From: JAGNDO01 sp963704975
GTDB lineage: Bacteria > Chloroflexota > Anaerolineae > Caldilineales > Caldilineaceae
NCBI GenBank assembly: GCA_963704975.1
Contig: CAVPIK010000005.1
Location: 160,197 to 224,196, forward strand
Direction of reading: 5' to 3'
Length of the DNA stretch: 64,000 bases
Below the pieces are notes generated by a model that searched no databases, was not told where the DNA came from, and saw only the letters and a list, made by a program, of their open reading frames with translations. Each line of letters starts with the position of its first letter. The first letter of the stretch is position 1. Below are positions 27,969 through 36,132 of the stretch, one piece after another. Made by a program: the position numbers and the translations under genes.

Positions 27969-28154
27969 AGCGCAGGTTGAGTAGCCGCCGCCGAGATCTC
28001 CGCTGACCATTCAGGCACTGGCGGCGTATCGAAACCGAAGCGGGTTGACCCGCATTGCGGTTTCGATACGCCGCTTCGGTTTCGATACGGTCAGCGGTTC
28101 TTTTTGGGTCATGCTGACTCGGTTGCGGTCAAGCCGGGCTACTCAACCTGCGCT
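27969..28154. repeat. Nested-palindrome intergenic element, 186 bp
   Basis: Three nested perfect inverted repeats. Outer AGCGCAGGTTGAGTAGCC (27969-27986 with 28137-28154); middle CCGCTGACC (28000-28008 with 28089-28097); inner CGTATCGAAACCGAAGCG (28025-28042 with 28072-28089). The start of the inner arm (28025-28037) can instead pair with CGGTTTCGATACG at 28058-28070, giving two exclusive folds. It fills the gap between hoxE (which reads away) and the end of the minus-strand acyl-CoA synthetase gene. No ORF was seen. It may be a structured RNA, a REP/MITE-like element or a complex terminator. Confidence 0.85.
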
Positions 28155-28181
28155 CGCCTCCCCTATCACCCTTTCACCCCC

Positions 28182-30932
28182 TCACAGCTCAATCTCCGCC
28201 TTCACAATCCCTTCCTCAAAATCCCGCACCAATTTGAAGCCCAGCTTCTGGCTGACCCGGCGCATGCCGCTGTTTTCGGGGAGGATGTCGGCGGTGACTT
28301 TGGCGATGCCTTCGGCTTTGGCGATCTCCAGGAGGCGGCGCAGGAGTTCGGTGCCCAGGCCCGTGCGCTGGTAGCTGTCGTTGATCAGGATGGCGTATTC
28401 GGCTTCGTTGGCCCCGTGTTGACGGGTCAATTGTCCCATGCCGATGATCTGGGAGCGGCCGGTCTGGGGGTCGGCCAGGTCGGCCACCAGGGCCATCTCC
28501 CGGTCATAGTCGATGAAGCAGACCTGGGTCAGCTCTTCGTGGGAGATGCGCTGGCTGAGGGTTTTGGGGTGAAAATAGCGCAGATAGACGCTGGCCTCGG
28601 AGAGGGTGCTGTTGAAGTGGGCCATCATGGGCTCGTCCTCCGGGCGGATGGGGCGGATGGTGACTTCCGGGCCGGTGGTGAGGGTGAAGGGGGCCACGTA
28701 ATGGCTGGGATAGGGGCGGATGGCCAGCTTGGGCAGGTCGGCCTCGTCCACCTCCGGGCCGTAGAGGAGGACCCGGGCGTCTAGGGCCAACATGGCGTTT
28801 TCGGCATCAGCTTGGGGCGATCTGGCCAAAAGCGGGTTGATCTCGATCTCCCGGATCAGGCGCTGTTCGGCCACCAGTTGGCTGAAGCGGACCAGGATGC
28901 GCTCGAGCCGCTCCACATCCACGGGGCGTGGCCGTGGGCCCCGGTGAGGGCGCGGAAGATCTTGGTCTCCTCCATCATGCGCCGGGCCAGGGTGGTGGTG
29001 AGGGGGGGCAGGGAGAGGGAGCGGTCGCCCAAAATTTCCACCAGCGCGCCCCCGGCCCCAAAGAGCAGCACCGGGCCAAATTGGGGGTCCGGGCTGGAGC
29101 CGACGATCAGCTCGTAGCCGCCCTGGGTGTCGATCATGGGCTGCACCGTCACCCCTTGGAAGGCGGCGGCCCCGGCGTGGTCCGTGACCGCGGCTTGGAT
29201 TTGCTCCACCGCGGCCCGCACGGCCTCGCCGTCGGCCAAATTGAGGCGCACGCCCCCCACCGCGGCCTTGTGGGTGACGATCTCCGAGTTGAGCTTGACC
29301 ACGGCGGGATAGCCCATGCGGTCCGCCGCGGCCACGGCGGCGTCGGCGTCCGGGGCCAGATGGGTTTCCACCGTGGGGATGCCGTAGGCGGCCAGCAATT
29401 GCTTGGACTCGAACTCGGTGAGCAGGGTGCGCCCGCTGCCCCGCACCCGTTCCAGGGTCTCCCGCACCTGCTGCCGGGCGATCAGGGTCTCTTCGCTGAC
29501 CGCGGGGAAGGTGGGGGTTTCGTAGAGGCTGCGCAGGTTGTCGCTGTACTGCCACATATAGTTGAAGACCCGGGCCGCGGTGTCGGGATAGTTGAAGGTG
29601 GGGATGCCCGCCCGGTTGAGGATGGCCTGGCCGGCGGCCACATCCGCGCCGCCCATCCAACTGGCCAGGAGGGGTTTGGTGGGCGGGGTCTTGATCACGG
29701 CGCGCAGGGCTTCGGCGGTCTGGGTGGGGTCGGTGGTGTCCTGGGGAGCCAGGATCACCAGCACGCCGTCGGTGTTGGGGTCGGCGGCCACGGCCTCCAC
29801 CGTGTCGGCGTAGCGCTTGGGGTCCGCCTCGCCCTGGATGTCGATGGGGTTTTGGTGCGCCCATTCGCCGGGCAGAAAGCCGTCCAGCTTGGCCGAAAGC
29901 TCGCTGCGACATGGCGGTGAGGCTGCCGCCGTTCATGAGCAGGGCGTCCGTGGCCAGGATGCCGGGGCCGCCGGCGTTGGTGACGATGGTGAGGTTGGGG
30001 CCTTTGGGCCGGGGCTGCTTGGAGAGCACCTCGGCCATGTAAAAGATCTCCGACAGATCCCGCACCCGCAGCACGCCGCTGCGCCGGAAGGCGGCGTCCA
30101 GCACATCGTCGCTGACCGTGAGCTGGCCCGTGTGGGAGACCGTGGCCCTGGCCGCGGCCTCCGTGCGCCCGGATTTGATCACGATGATGGGCTTGGAGAG
30201 GGAGACCTCCCTGGCCGAGGAGAGGAAGCTGCGGGCGTTGCCGATGTTTTCCATGTAGACCACGATGGCCTTGGTGCGGGGGTCTTCGCCCAAATAGTAG
30301 ACCAGATCCCCCCAGTCCAGATCCAGCATGGTGCCCACGGAGACCAGGGCGCTGAAGCCCACATTCTCCCGGAAGCTCCAGTCCAGCACCGCGCCCATCA
30401 GCGCGCCGCTCTGGCTGAGGAAGCCCACGCTGCCGGGCCGGGCCATGCCCTTGGCAAAGGTGGCGTTGAGGCCGCTGACCGGGTTCATCAACCCCAGGCT
30501 GTTGGCCCCCAAAATGCGCAGATTGCCCCGGCGCGCCCGGACCATCACCTCCTGCTCCAGGCGGCTGCCCTCGGCCCCGGCCTCCTTGAAGCCCTTGGCC
30601 ACCACCACGGCCGCCTTCACCCCGGCGGCCACACACTCCTCCACCAGATCCGGCACGGACGCGGCGGGGGTGACCAAAATCGCCAGATCGATGGGGTCCG
30701 GCACGGCCTGGATGGTGGGGTAGGCGCGCACGCCCAGCACATTGGCCCGCTTGGGGTTGACCGGATAGACCGTGCCGCCAAAGGGGCTGCTGATCAGGTT
30801 CCACAGGATGGTGCGGCCCACACTCTCCGCCCGCTCCGTGGCCCCGATCACCGCCACGGTCTTGGGCTTGAAGAGCGCGTCCAGGGGGTGGGCCGGGGCT
30901 TGGAGGCTGAAGGGAAGCTTTTCGATCTGCAT
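28182..30932 (-). CDS. NDP-forming acyl-CoA synthetase fused to a GNAT (Pat-like) acetyltransferase (two compensating frameshifts)
   Basis: Bifunctional protein. The synthetase part starts MQIEKLPFSLQAPAHPLDALFKPKTVAVIGATERAES at 30932: CoA-binding domain, ligase domain with phospho-His region, then an ATP-grasp region (VVKLNSEIVTHKAAVGGVRLNL). It interconverts acyl-CoA + NDP + Pi with acid + NTP. The C-terminal about 180 residues are GNAT (VTIRPIRPEDEPMMAHF ... YQRTGLGTELLRRLLEIAK), as in protein-lysine acetyltransferase Pat. The true middle lies in another frame between about 29908 (extra base) and about 28932 (missing base); the two errors cancel. Family precedent suggests acetate metabolism with acetyl-CoA-sensing protein acetylation. 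Confidence 0.88.
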   Translation of the reverse strand: MQIEKLPFSLQAPAHPLDALFKPKTVAVIGATERAESVGRTILWNLISSPFGGTVYPVNPKRANVLGVRAYPTIQAVPDPIDLAILVTPAASVPDLVEECVAAGVKAAVVVAKGFKEAGAEGSRLEQEVMVRARRGNLRILGANSLGLMNPVSGLNATFAKGMARPGSVGFLSQSGALMGAVLDWSFRENVGFSALVSVGTMLDLDWGDLVYYLGEDPRTKAIVVYMENIGNARSFLSSAREVSLSKPIIVIKSGRTEAAARATVSHTGQLTVSDDVLDAAFRRSGVLRVRDLSEIFYMAEVLSKQPRPKGPNLTIVTNAGGPGILATDALLMNGGSLTAMSQRAFGQAGRLSARRMGAPKPHRHPGRGGPQALRRHGGGRGRRPQHRRRAGDPGSPGHHRPHPDRRSPARRDQDPAHQTPPGQLDGRRGCGRRPGHPQPGGHPHLQLSRHRGPGLQLYVAVQRQPAQPLRNPHLPRGQRRDPDRPAAGAGDPGTGAGQRAHPAHRVRVQAIAGRLRHPHGGNPSGPGRRRRRGRGGPHGLSRRGQAQLGDRHPQGRGGGRAPQFGRRRGRAGRGGANPSRGHGPRRGRRLPRGDGAAHDRHPGRLRADRRLQPGPPIWPGAALWGRGRAGGNFGRPLPLPAPPHHHPGPAHDGGDQDLPRPHRGPRPRPVDVERLERILVRFSQLVAEQRLIREIEINPLLARSPQADAENAMLALDARVLLYGPEVDEADLPKLAIRPYPSHYVAPFTLTTGPEVTIRPIRPEDEPMMAHFNSTLSEASVYLRYFHPKTLSQRISHEELTQVCFIDYDREMALVADLADPQTGRSQIIGMGQLTRQHGANEAEYAILINDSYQRTGLGTELLRRLLEIAKAEGIAKVTADILPENSGMRRVSQKLGFKLVRDFEEGIVKAEIEL

Positions 30933-30992
30933 GGGGTCTCTCCGGGATGGGGCGTGAAACTGGGTGGGTTGGGCTGGCGAAATTGTAGGGTT

Positions 30993-31001
30993 ATTATAGC
31001 A
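30993..31001 (-). promoter_or_regulatory. Extended -10 promoter for the acyl-CoA synthetase gene
   Basis: Minus-strand TGCTATAAT (31001-30993), 61 bp upstream of the start codon at 30932. A -35 is not obvious, consistent with an extended -10 promoter. Confidence 0.5.
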
Positions 31002-31196
31002 CGGATTGGCGGATTGGGTTCTGGACAATGGGTGGGGCTGGGGGCATAATTCTGGGGTGTGGGGAGTCGTGCTGTGATAAATAGTTGGGTGAATGATGGC
31101 ACACGACTGGTTAAGATCAAAAACGAAGGATACCGCAAGGTTTTTGAGCGTATTGGGAAGTGCCGGGGCGGCGTAGCTGGAATTGATTGAGAGTGA

Positions 31197-31646
31197 ATGA
31201 TGAACACAGAACTACAACGGCTATTCTTTGAGGCTGTTCAGAAGAACTTCAATTTTTTGCTTGCTGAAGGGAAGTTCAAGGTTCCCTACCCCGAACTGGA
31301 TGCCAGGACAGGCATCTTCGCCGTTGTGTTTATGGGCACGACCCTGGCAGTGGAATTCATTTTAGATGAACGTGATGAAGATATCAGTTGCAGGGTGTCC
31401 CGGATGATTAATGGACAACCAGCACTAGATTATGCGATCGATGGTCATGGCAAACTCATGCGGGCCTCGCTATATCGCTTGATCAGCGCACATGGTATCC
31501 AGAATCAGCTACTCACTTCATTGAAAGGATTAACCTTGAAGAATCGAATCCCCATACAGTTGGAAGGTTATGCCAAGATGCTAAAGGCATATGCGCAGAT
31601 GGTGATAGACGATAACCCTGAGTTCCTTGATATGGTGAGAATATAG
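31197..31646 (+). CDS. Hypothetical protein, 149 aa, lower GC
   Basis: I do not recognise this family. It is a soluble, mixed alpha/beta sequence without a signal or membrane segment: MMNTELQRLFFEAVQKNFNFLLAEGKFKVPYPELDARTGIF..., ending LKAYAQMVIDDNPEFLDMVRI. Start candidates are ATG 31197 and ATG 31200. Its base composition is visibly more AT-rich than the flanking metabolic genes, and it lies just before a RelE-type module, so this stretch (31.2-32.3 kb) looks like a small accessory patch. It may be a conserved accessory or toxin-associated protein; function unknown. Confidence 0.7.
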   Translation: MMNTELQRLFFEAVQKNFNFLLAEGKFKVPYPELDARTGIFAVVFMGTTLAVEFILDERDEDISCRVSRMINGQPALDYAIDGHGKLMRASLYRLISAHGIQNQLLTSLKGLTLKNRIPIQLEGYAKMLKAYAQMVIDDNPEFLDMVRI

Positions 31647-31824
31647 AGCCATATCGGGCGCTGACGGCAGCGGGCGCGGCAGCGGGCTGGGCGCGGGTTG
31701 GGGCCTTCGGTGAACTCGGGTCAACGCCTTCACCGGGCAGGGGCAGGATGGGACGGGGCTGATGTTTTATGGTTCTGGACAAACCGCAAAATTGACGGCA
31801 TAATCTATCCACGGAGGTCGTCAT

Positions 31825-32089
31825 ATGGCGCAAAAACACACCGTTCAGTTCACGGACACAGCACTGAAGAACCTTCAGCGTTATCCCCGGAAACGATCAG
31901 AAACGGATATTGGCGCGTATCGAGCAATTGGCAGACGATCCTGCGATAATGCCCAATGTGAAACGGTTGGTTGACTACGATGCATCCTATCGGCTACGAG
32001 TGGGCAATTATCGGATTCTTTTTGACCGAGACGATGTGATCCGCATCATCGATGTGATCGATATCTTTGCCCAGAGGTCGGGCATATAG
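31825..32089 (+). CDS. RelE-type toxin (one frameshift)
   Basis: Small RelE/ParE-superfamily toxin, about 88 aa. The start is ATGGCGCAAAAACAC at 31825 after ACGGAGGTCGTC, giving MAQKHTVQFTDTALKNLQRYP. One extra C in the run at about 31885 breaks the frame; removing it gives GNDQKRILARIEQLADDPAIMPNVKRLVDYDASYRLRVGNYRILFDRDDVIRIIDVIDIFAQRSGI and a stop at 32087-32089. YRLRVGNYRILFD is the family signature. The antitoxin follows 9 bp later, a toxin-first (HigBA-like) order. Confidence 0.82.
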
Positions 32090-32098
32090 GAGATAAAA

Positions 32099-32308
32099 AT
32101 GTTCGAAGGCATTCAGGTCATCACCGAAAACGAACAGGCCAAATTTGCCGTCATTCCCTATGCCGAATATGTACGGGTTCGGGATCTGTTGGCCGACGAG
32201 GAGCAGTTGGCCGACTATCTCGACTATCTGCACATGCAGACGGTGAAAGCGGCAGATCCCCAGCGTCATAGCCTGGATGAAGTGAAACGAGCGCTGGCGT
32301 TGAGTTGA
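32099..32308 (+). CDS. Putative antitoxin partner of the RelE-type toxin
   Basis: 69-aa acidic protein MFEGIQVITENEQAKFAVIPYAEYVRVRDLLADEEQLADYLDYLHMQTVKAADPQRHSLDEVKRALALS with an intact frame. The VIPYAEYVRVRDLL segment and the C-terminal DEVKRALAL resemble prevent-host-death/RelB-like antitoxins that neutralise RelE. A strong terminator ends the module. Confidence 0.75.
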   Translation: MFEGIQVITENEQAKFAVIPYAEYVRVRDLLADEEQLADYLDYLHMQTVKAADPQRHSLDEVKRALALS

Positions 32309-32317
32309 GTCGGGTTC

Positions 32318-32384
32318 AAGTGGGTGGACAAAAAAGTGGCCGGTTGGGGTAATCCCAACCGGCCACTTTTTTGTCCACCCACTT
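32318..32384. terminator. Strong bidirectional rho-independent terminator
   Basis: 31-bp perfect stem: 32318-32348 with 32354-32384, with a short GTAAT loop region, GGCCGGTTGGG/CCCAACCGGCC at the top and A6/T6 tracts near the base. It serves the plus-strand TA module and the minus-strand DUF385 gene that ends at 32392. The architecture is the same as at 17616-17673. Confidence 0.92.
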
Positions 32385-32391
32385 TCACAAC

Positions 32392-32982
32392 CTACCCTTT
32401 GCGCCGCCGGCCGCACCAGCCACGCCATGACCATCATCGGCCACACCCACGCCAGATCCCCAGGCCCGCCGGGACCCGTGCGGGCCTCCCCCCGGCGGAT
32501 GTGGAGCAGGCGGTAGTCGGCGTGACACGTGGGCGAGGGCTTCGTCGGACGCCTTCACCGGGTCGATGCCCACGGCGCGGGCGGCGAATCCGCTGGCGAT
32601 CAGCACTTCCCGCAGCAGGGCCATGCGCTGGGGCGAGTCGCTGATGTCCTCGGCCACGCCGGTCCACCACCTGTCCGGGCGGCCGGGCAGCCACACCTCC
32701 ACCGATCGGGTCGGCCATGATGTTGCGATACCAGTCGGAGATGTGGCCGAAGCCCGCGGTGCAGTAGATCTCCCCGTCCACTTCGGCGTAGTTGAGCGGG
32801 GTGCGCCGCCGCAGCCCCGATTTGCGCCCTGTGTGGGTGATCACCATGATGCGGCCAAAGCCGGCGGGCCAGATGTTCAGCATCCAGCCCAGGCCCAGCC
32901 GCCACATCAAGAGCATGAATTTGTTGAGAACCTTGAAGCCGGTGCGAAGACGTTCCTCCACTTCAGGCGTCAGTTTTTGCAT
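32392..32982 (-). CDS. DUF385 / deazaflavin (F420)-dependent nitroreductase-like protein (frameshifts)
   Basis: Split-barrel protein of the DDN/DUF385 family, whose members bind F420 and reduce or bind various substrates. The start is MQKLTPEVEERLRTGFKVLNKFMLLMWRLGLG at 32982. Family hallmarks are VITHTGRKSGLRRRTPLNYAEVDGEIYCTAGFGHISDWYRNIMADP. The frame breaks at about 32700, where VEVWLPGRPDRWWTG follows in another frame. It breaks again at about 32525, continuing as ADYRLLHIRRGEARTGPGG, and probably once more at about 32405 just before a TAG at 32392. The end is therefore approximate. Whether this organism makes F420 cannot be judged here. Confidence 0.78.
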
Positions 32983-32987
32983 GGGAG

Positions 32988-34187
32988 TCACCGATCCATG
33001 GCCTGGGCAAAGACCCGGCCCAGAGCGGGCGATGCCCTCCCGGATCTGGCTCGGGTCTGGGCGTTGGAGAAGTTGAGGCGCAGGGTGTTTTGGCCGCCGC
33101 CCTTGGCGAAGAAGGGGGAGCCGGGCACGTAGGCCACCTTTTCGGCCACGGCGATGGGCAGCAGGGCTTGGCTGTCCATGCCCACGGGCAGGGTGATCCA
33201 CAGGAAGAGGCCGCCCTCCGGCGTGGTCCAGGTGACGCCGGGCGGGAAGTGCTCGGCCAGGGCGGCCAGCATGACATCCCGGCGCTGGTGATAGACCCGG
33301 CGCAGGGTGCGCAGGTGGCTGTCCAGGAAGCCGTCCCGGATGGCCTCGTGGACCACCATTTGGCTGAAGGTGGCCGTGTGCAGATCGCAGCCCTGCTTGG
33401 CCTGGACCAGCCGCCGCAGCACAGCGTCCGGGGCCACCACCCAGCCCAGGCGGAAGCCGGGGGCCAGGGTTTTGGAGAAGGTGCCCAGATAGAGGGTGTC
33501 CCCCTGGGTGTCCAGGGCCAGGATGGGGGCGACGTGGTCGCCGGTGTAGCGCAGGGCGCCGTAGGGGTCATCCTCCACGATGGGGACGCCGTAGTGGCTG
33601 GCCAGATCCACCAGGCGCTGACGGCGGGCCAGGGGCATGCTCACCCCGGTGGGGTTCTGGAAGTTGGGCAGGGCATAGATAAATTTGGGCCGCTTCTCGG
33701 CCAGCATGGTTTCCAGCACATCCATGCGCATGCCCTGGTCGTCCATGGGGATGGTGGCATAGGTGGCCCCGTAGGGCGTCCAGGCCTGGATGGCCCCCAA
33801 ATAGCTGGGATCTTCCACCAGCACCACATCCCCCTCGTCGATAAAAATCTTGCCGATCAGGTCCAGCCCCTGCTGGGAGCCGTTGGTGATCAGCACATTG
33901 TCCACGCCGGTGACGATGCCGTAGCGGGCCATCTGGTCCACCAGAAACTGGCGCAGGGGTGCGTAGCCTTCCGTGGTGCTGTATTGCAGGGAGTCCGGGC
34001 CGTGCTCCGCCAGCACTTTGTGGGCGGCGGCCTCGATCTCGGCCACGGGGAAGAGTTCGGGCGCGGGCATGCCCCCGGCAAAGGAGATCACATCGGGCAT
34101 TTGGGTGATCTTGAGGATCTCCCGAATGGCGGAACTGGTCATGGTTTGGGTGCGGATTGCGTAACGGTCATTCCAACGGGTAGTCAT
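32988..34187 (-). CDS. PLP-dependent class I/II aminotransferase (LysN / MocR-core type)
   Basis: About 399-aa fold-type I aminotransferase of the 2-aminoadipate/kynurenine (LysN-like) subgroup. The start is MTTRWNDRYAIRTQTM at 34187. Motifs: ISFAGGMPAPELFP, LQYSTTEGYAPLRQFL, LITNGSQQGLDLIGK, NFQNPTGVSM, PIVEDDPYG, and the PLP lysine in LGTFSKTLAPGFRLGW. There is no N-terminal GntR domain. The last 25 residues look out of frame and then back (a shifted reading gives PDPSQIREGIAR), so two small compensating indels at about 33020-33060 are likely. Substrate specificity is open; branched or aromatic amino acids or 2-aminoadipate are usual. Confidence 0.86.
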   Translation of the reverse strand: MTTRWNDRYAIRTQTMTSSAIREILKITQMPDVISFAGGMPAPELFPVAEIEAAAHKVLAEHGPDSLQYSTTEGYAPLRQFLVDQMARYGIVTGVDNVLITNGSQQGLDLIGKIFIDEGDVVLVEDPSYLGAIQAWTPYGATYATIPMDDQGMRMDVLETMLAEKRPKFIYALPNFQNPTGVSMPLARRQRLVDLASHYGVPIVEDDPYGALRYTGDHVAPILALDTQGDTLYLGTFSKTLAPGFRLGWVVAPDAVLRRLVQAKQGCDLHTATFSQMVVHEAIRDGFLDSHLRTLRRVYHQRRDVMLAALAEHFPPGVTWTTPEGGLFLWITLPVGMDSQALLPIAVAEKVAYVPGSPFFAKGGGQNTLRLNFSNAQTRARSGRASPALGRVFAQAMDR

Positions 34188-34221
34188 CGTTGACTCCTTT
34201 TTAGCAGTTAGCCGGAAGCGG

Positions 34222-34986
34222 TTAGTTTGATCCGCCAACCAGTTTGTCTCGGCGGAAACGAGCGAAGGCGACGGAGAGCAGGATTAGGTCGATGGCCAGC
34301 AAAATGCCACCGGCCAGGAGGAACAGGCCGCCGGTGCCCAGGGTAAGAACGAAGGCAAGCAATCGTTGTTGGATAGGGTCAGGCAGGGCGCGGATTCCGT
34401 AGATGGAGCCAAAGAGCAGGATCATGATGCCGATGCTCAAACTCTGCTGGGCCTGACGCACGGTGGCGGCCCGCAGGGAGACCAGCACCCCGGCCCCCGC
34501 GGCCATCCACGACGCCAGGAAGCTGGCCCCGATCACGCCCAAAAAGGTCATGGCCGGGAAGAGGATCAGGCCGTCCGTCCAGCCCTGCACACTATTCAGA
34601 ATGTTAACCGTGATCAACCCCAACACCAAACTGACCAGGGTCAATCCCCAGCCGTAGAACACCGCCGCCCCAATTTTGCCCAACAAAATAGCTTGATCAG
34701 AGAGCCGGGTGGCCAGGAGGGTTTCCAGGGTGTGCCGTTCCCGCTCCCCGGCGAAGGCGTCGGCGATCACGGTGATGACGAGGAAGAGGGGCACCCAGGC
34801 CCAGAAGAGCAGCAAGTTGGGCGATCGCACCAGCTCCGCCCCCAACTGCACGGGCAGGAGGATGCCGAAAACGCCCACGCTCAGCACCAGCCCCATGACG
34901 CCGCTGCGGGTGCTGCCCCGCAGGGTGAGGAGTTCTTTCCACTCTTTCCAGATTATTGTGTTGATGTCCTGCAAGGTTGTAGGCAT
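34222..34986 (-). CDS. ABC-2 type exporter permease
   Basis: 254-aa membrane protein with six predicted helices. It starts MPTTLQDINTIIWKEWKELLTLRGS, with the motif FAGERERHTLETLLATRLSDQAILLGKI typical of ABC-2/NatB-like permeases. The frame is intact. It is paired with the ATPase encoded upstream at 35037-35993. The cargo is unknown (drug, sodium or lipid in relatives). Confidence 0.85.
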   Translation of the reverse strand: MPTTLQDINTIIWKEWKELLTLRGSTRSGVMGLVLSVGVFGILLPVQLGAELVRSPNLLLFWAWVPLFLVITVIADAFAGERERHTLETLLATRLSDQAILLGKIGAAVFYGWGLTLVSLVLGLITVNILNSVQGWTDGLILFPAMTFLGVIGASFLASWMAAGAGVLVSLRAATVRQAQQSLSIGIMILLFGSIYGIRALPDPIQQRLLAFVLTLGTGGLFLLAGGILLAIDLILLSVAFARFRRDKLVGGSN

Positions 34987-34989
34987 AGG

Positions 34990-35036
34990 AATGGGAAATT
35001 AGGATTTGAAAATTGAGATTTGAAAATTGAAAATGG
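34990..35036. repeat. GATTTGAAAATTGAAAATGG quasi-repeat between ABC genes
   Basis: Imperfect tandem GATTTGAAAATTGA units and a GGTTAATGGTT word fill the whole gap between the ABC ATPase stop and the permease start. It is related to the TTAATGGTTGATGG element at 36007-36110 and the ATTTTGGATTTTGGA element at 39553. Confidence 0.6.
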
Positions 35037-35993
35037 TTAATGGTTGTCGGCGACCAGGTCCATGAAGACATCCGAGAGGCTGGCCCGGTCTTTGCGGATC
35101 TCTTCGATCTCTACGCCGGATTCGACCAGGAGGCTGACGATGGGGGCGGTGTCGACTTTGCCCGCCAACTCGACGATCAGGGATTGGGTCGGGCCGGGGC
35201 CGGGGGCAAGGCGGGCGGCGACGACTTCGGCGCGTTCGCACAGCAGATCGACCACGGCCTGGGTGAAGCCCAGCCCGATCACGGTCAGCCGGGGTTGATC
35301 CAGCTGGGCTTGGAGTTGGGCCGGGGTGCCCTGGGCCAGCAACCGCCCCTGGTTGATCACGCCGACTTGATCGCAGAGTTCTTCGGCTTCGGCCAAGTTG
35401 TGGGTGGTGAGGAAGATGGCCACCCCTTCCTGGCGGGCCAGCCCGGCCAAATCTTTGCGCAGGGCCGCGGAGGCCACCGGATCCAGCCCGGCAGTGGGTT
35501 CGTCCAAAAAAATCAGAGCGGGGTGATGGAGCAGGGTGCGGGCCACGGCCAACTTCTGCTTCATGCCCCGACTCCATTTGCCCACCTGCTCGTCCCGCCG
35601 CTCCCACAGGTCCAGATGGGTGAGCAGATCCCGGATGCGGGGGGTCCGCTCTCCGGCGGGCATGTGCCAGATGCGGGCAAAGAGGTCCAGGTTGTCCTGG
35701 GCGCTGAGGCGCTCGTAGAGGCCGGTCTGCTCCAACAAGACCCCCGTGCGGCGGCGGATCTCGTCCGCCTGGGTGGCCAGATCATAGCCCAAGACCTGGG
35801 CGGATCCGCTGCTGGGGGCCAGCATGCCCAAGAGCAGGCGGATGGTGGTCGTCTTCCCCGCGCCGTTGGGGCCGAGGAAGCCAAAGACTTTGCCCCGCTC
35901 GGTCTCCAGGCACAAATCGTCCACGGCCCGGACATCGCCGAAGCTGCGGGTTAAGTTTTGGGTATGGATGGCGATGCGGGTTGGTTCTCGCAC
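35037..35993 (-). CDS. ABC transporter ATP-binding protein
   Basis: 318-aa ATPase of an ABC-2 type exporter. Walker A GPNGAGKTTT, signature KWSRGMKQKLAVART (a WSRGM form of LSGGQ), Walker B LIFLDEPTAGLDP, and switch His in TTHNLAEAEE. The C-terminal about 100 residues form the extra domain common to NatA/CcmA-like exporters. The frame is intact; it forms a two-gene unit with the permease. Confidence 0.93.
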   Translation of the reverse strand: MREPTRIAIHTQNLTRSFGDVRAVDDLCLETERGKVFGFLGPNGAGKTTTIRLLLGMLAPSSGSAQVLGYDLATQADEIRRRTGVLLEQTGLYERLSAQDNLDLFARIWHMPAGERTPRIRDLLTHLDLWERRDEQVGKWSRGMKQKLAVARTLLHHPALIFLDEPTAGLDPVASAALRKDLAGLARQEGVAIFLTTHNLAEAEELCDQVGVINQGRLLAQGTPAQLQAQLDQPRLTVIGLGFTQAVVDLLCERAEVVAARLAPGPGPTQSLIVELAGKVDTAPIVSLLVESGVEIEEIRKDRASLSDVFMDLVADNH

Positions 35994-36015
35994 GACAGGA
36001 CCTCAAAAATGGTTG

Positions 36016-36106
36016 ATGGTTAATGGTTGATGGTTAATTTTTAATGATGTGGGTTGAGGACGTTTCGCCGTTAACAATTAAAAATTAACCATCAACCATT
36101 AACCAT
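36016..36106. repeat. 30-bp perfect inverted repeat of the TTAATGGTTGATGG type
   Basis: 36016-36045 pairs perfectly with 36077-36106 (31-nt loop). The arms consist of near-tandem GGTTAATGGTTGATGGTTAATTTTTAAT. It lies between hypF and the ABC ATPase genes (both minus strand). The adjacent A- and T-rich ends would also let it work as a terminator in either direction. Confidence 0.85.
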
Positions 36107-36132
36107 TTTTTTGGAGGGCAAACCTCACCCCT

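Noticed and set aside
31647..31824. Small gene in the GC-rich stretch before the RelE toxin
   Set aside because: GGCAGCGGGCGCGGCAGCGGGC-like low complexity without a ribosome site or conserved product.
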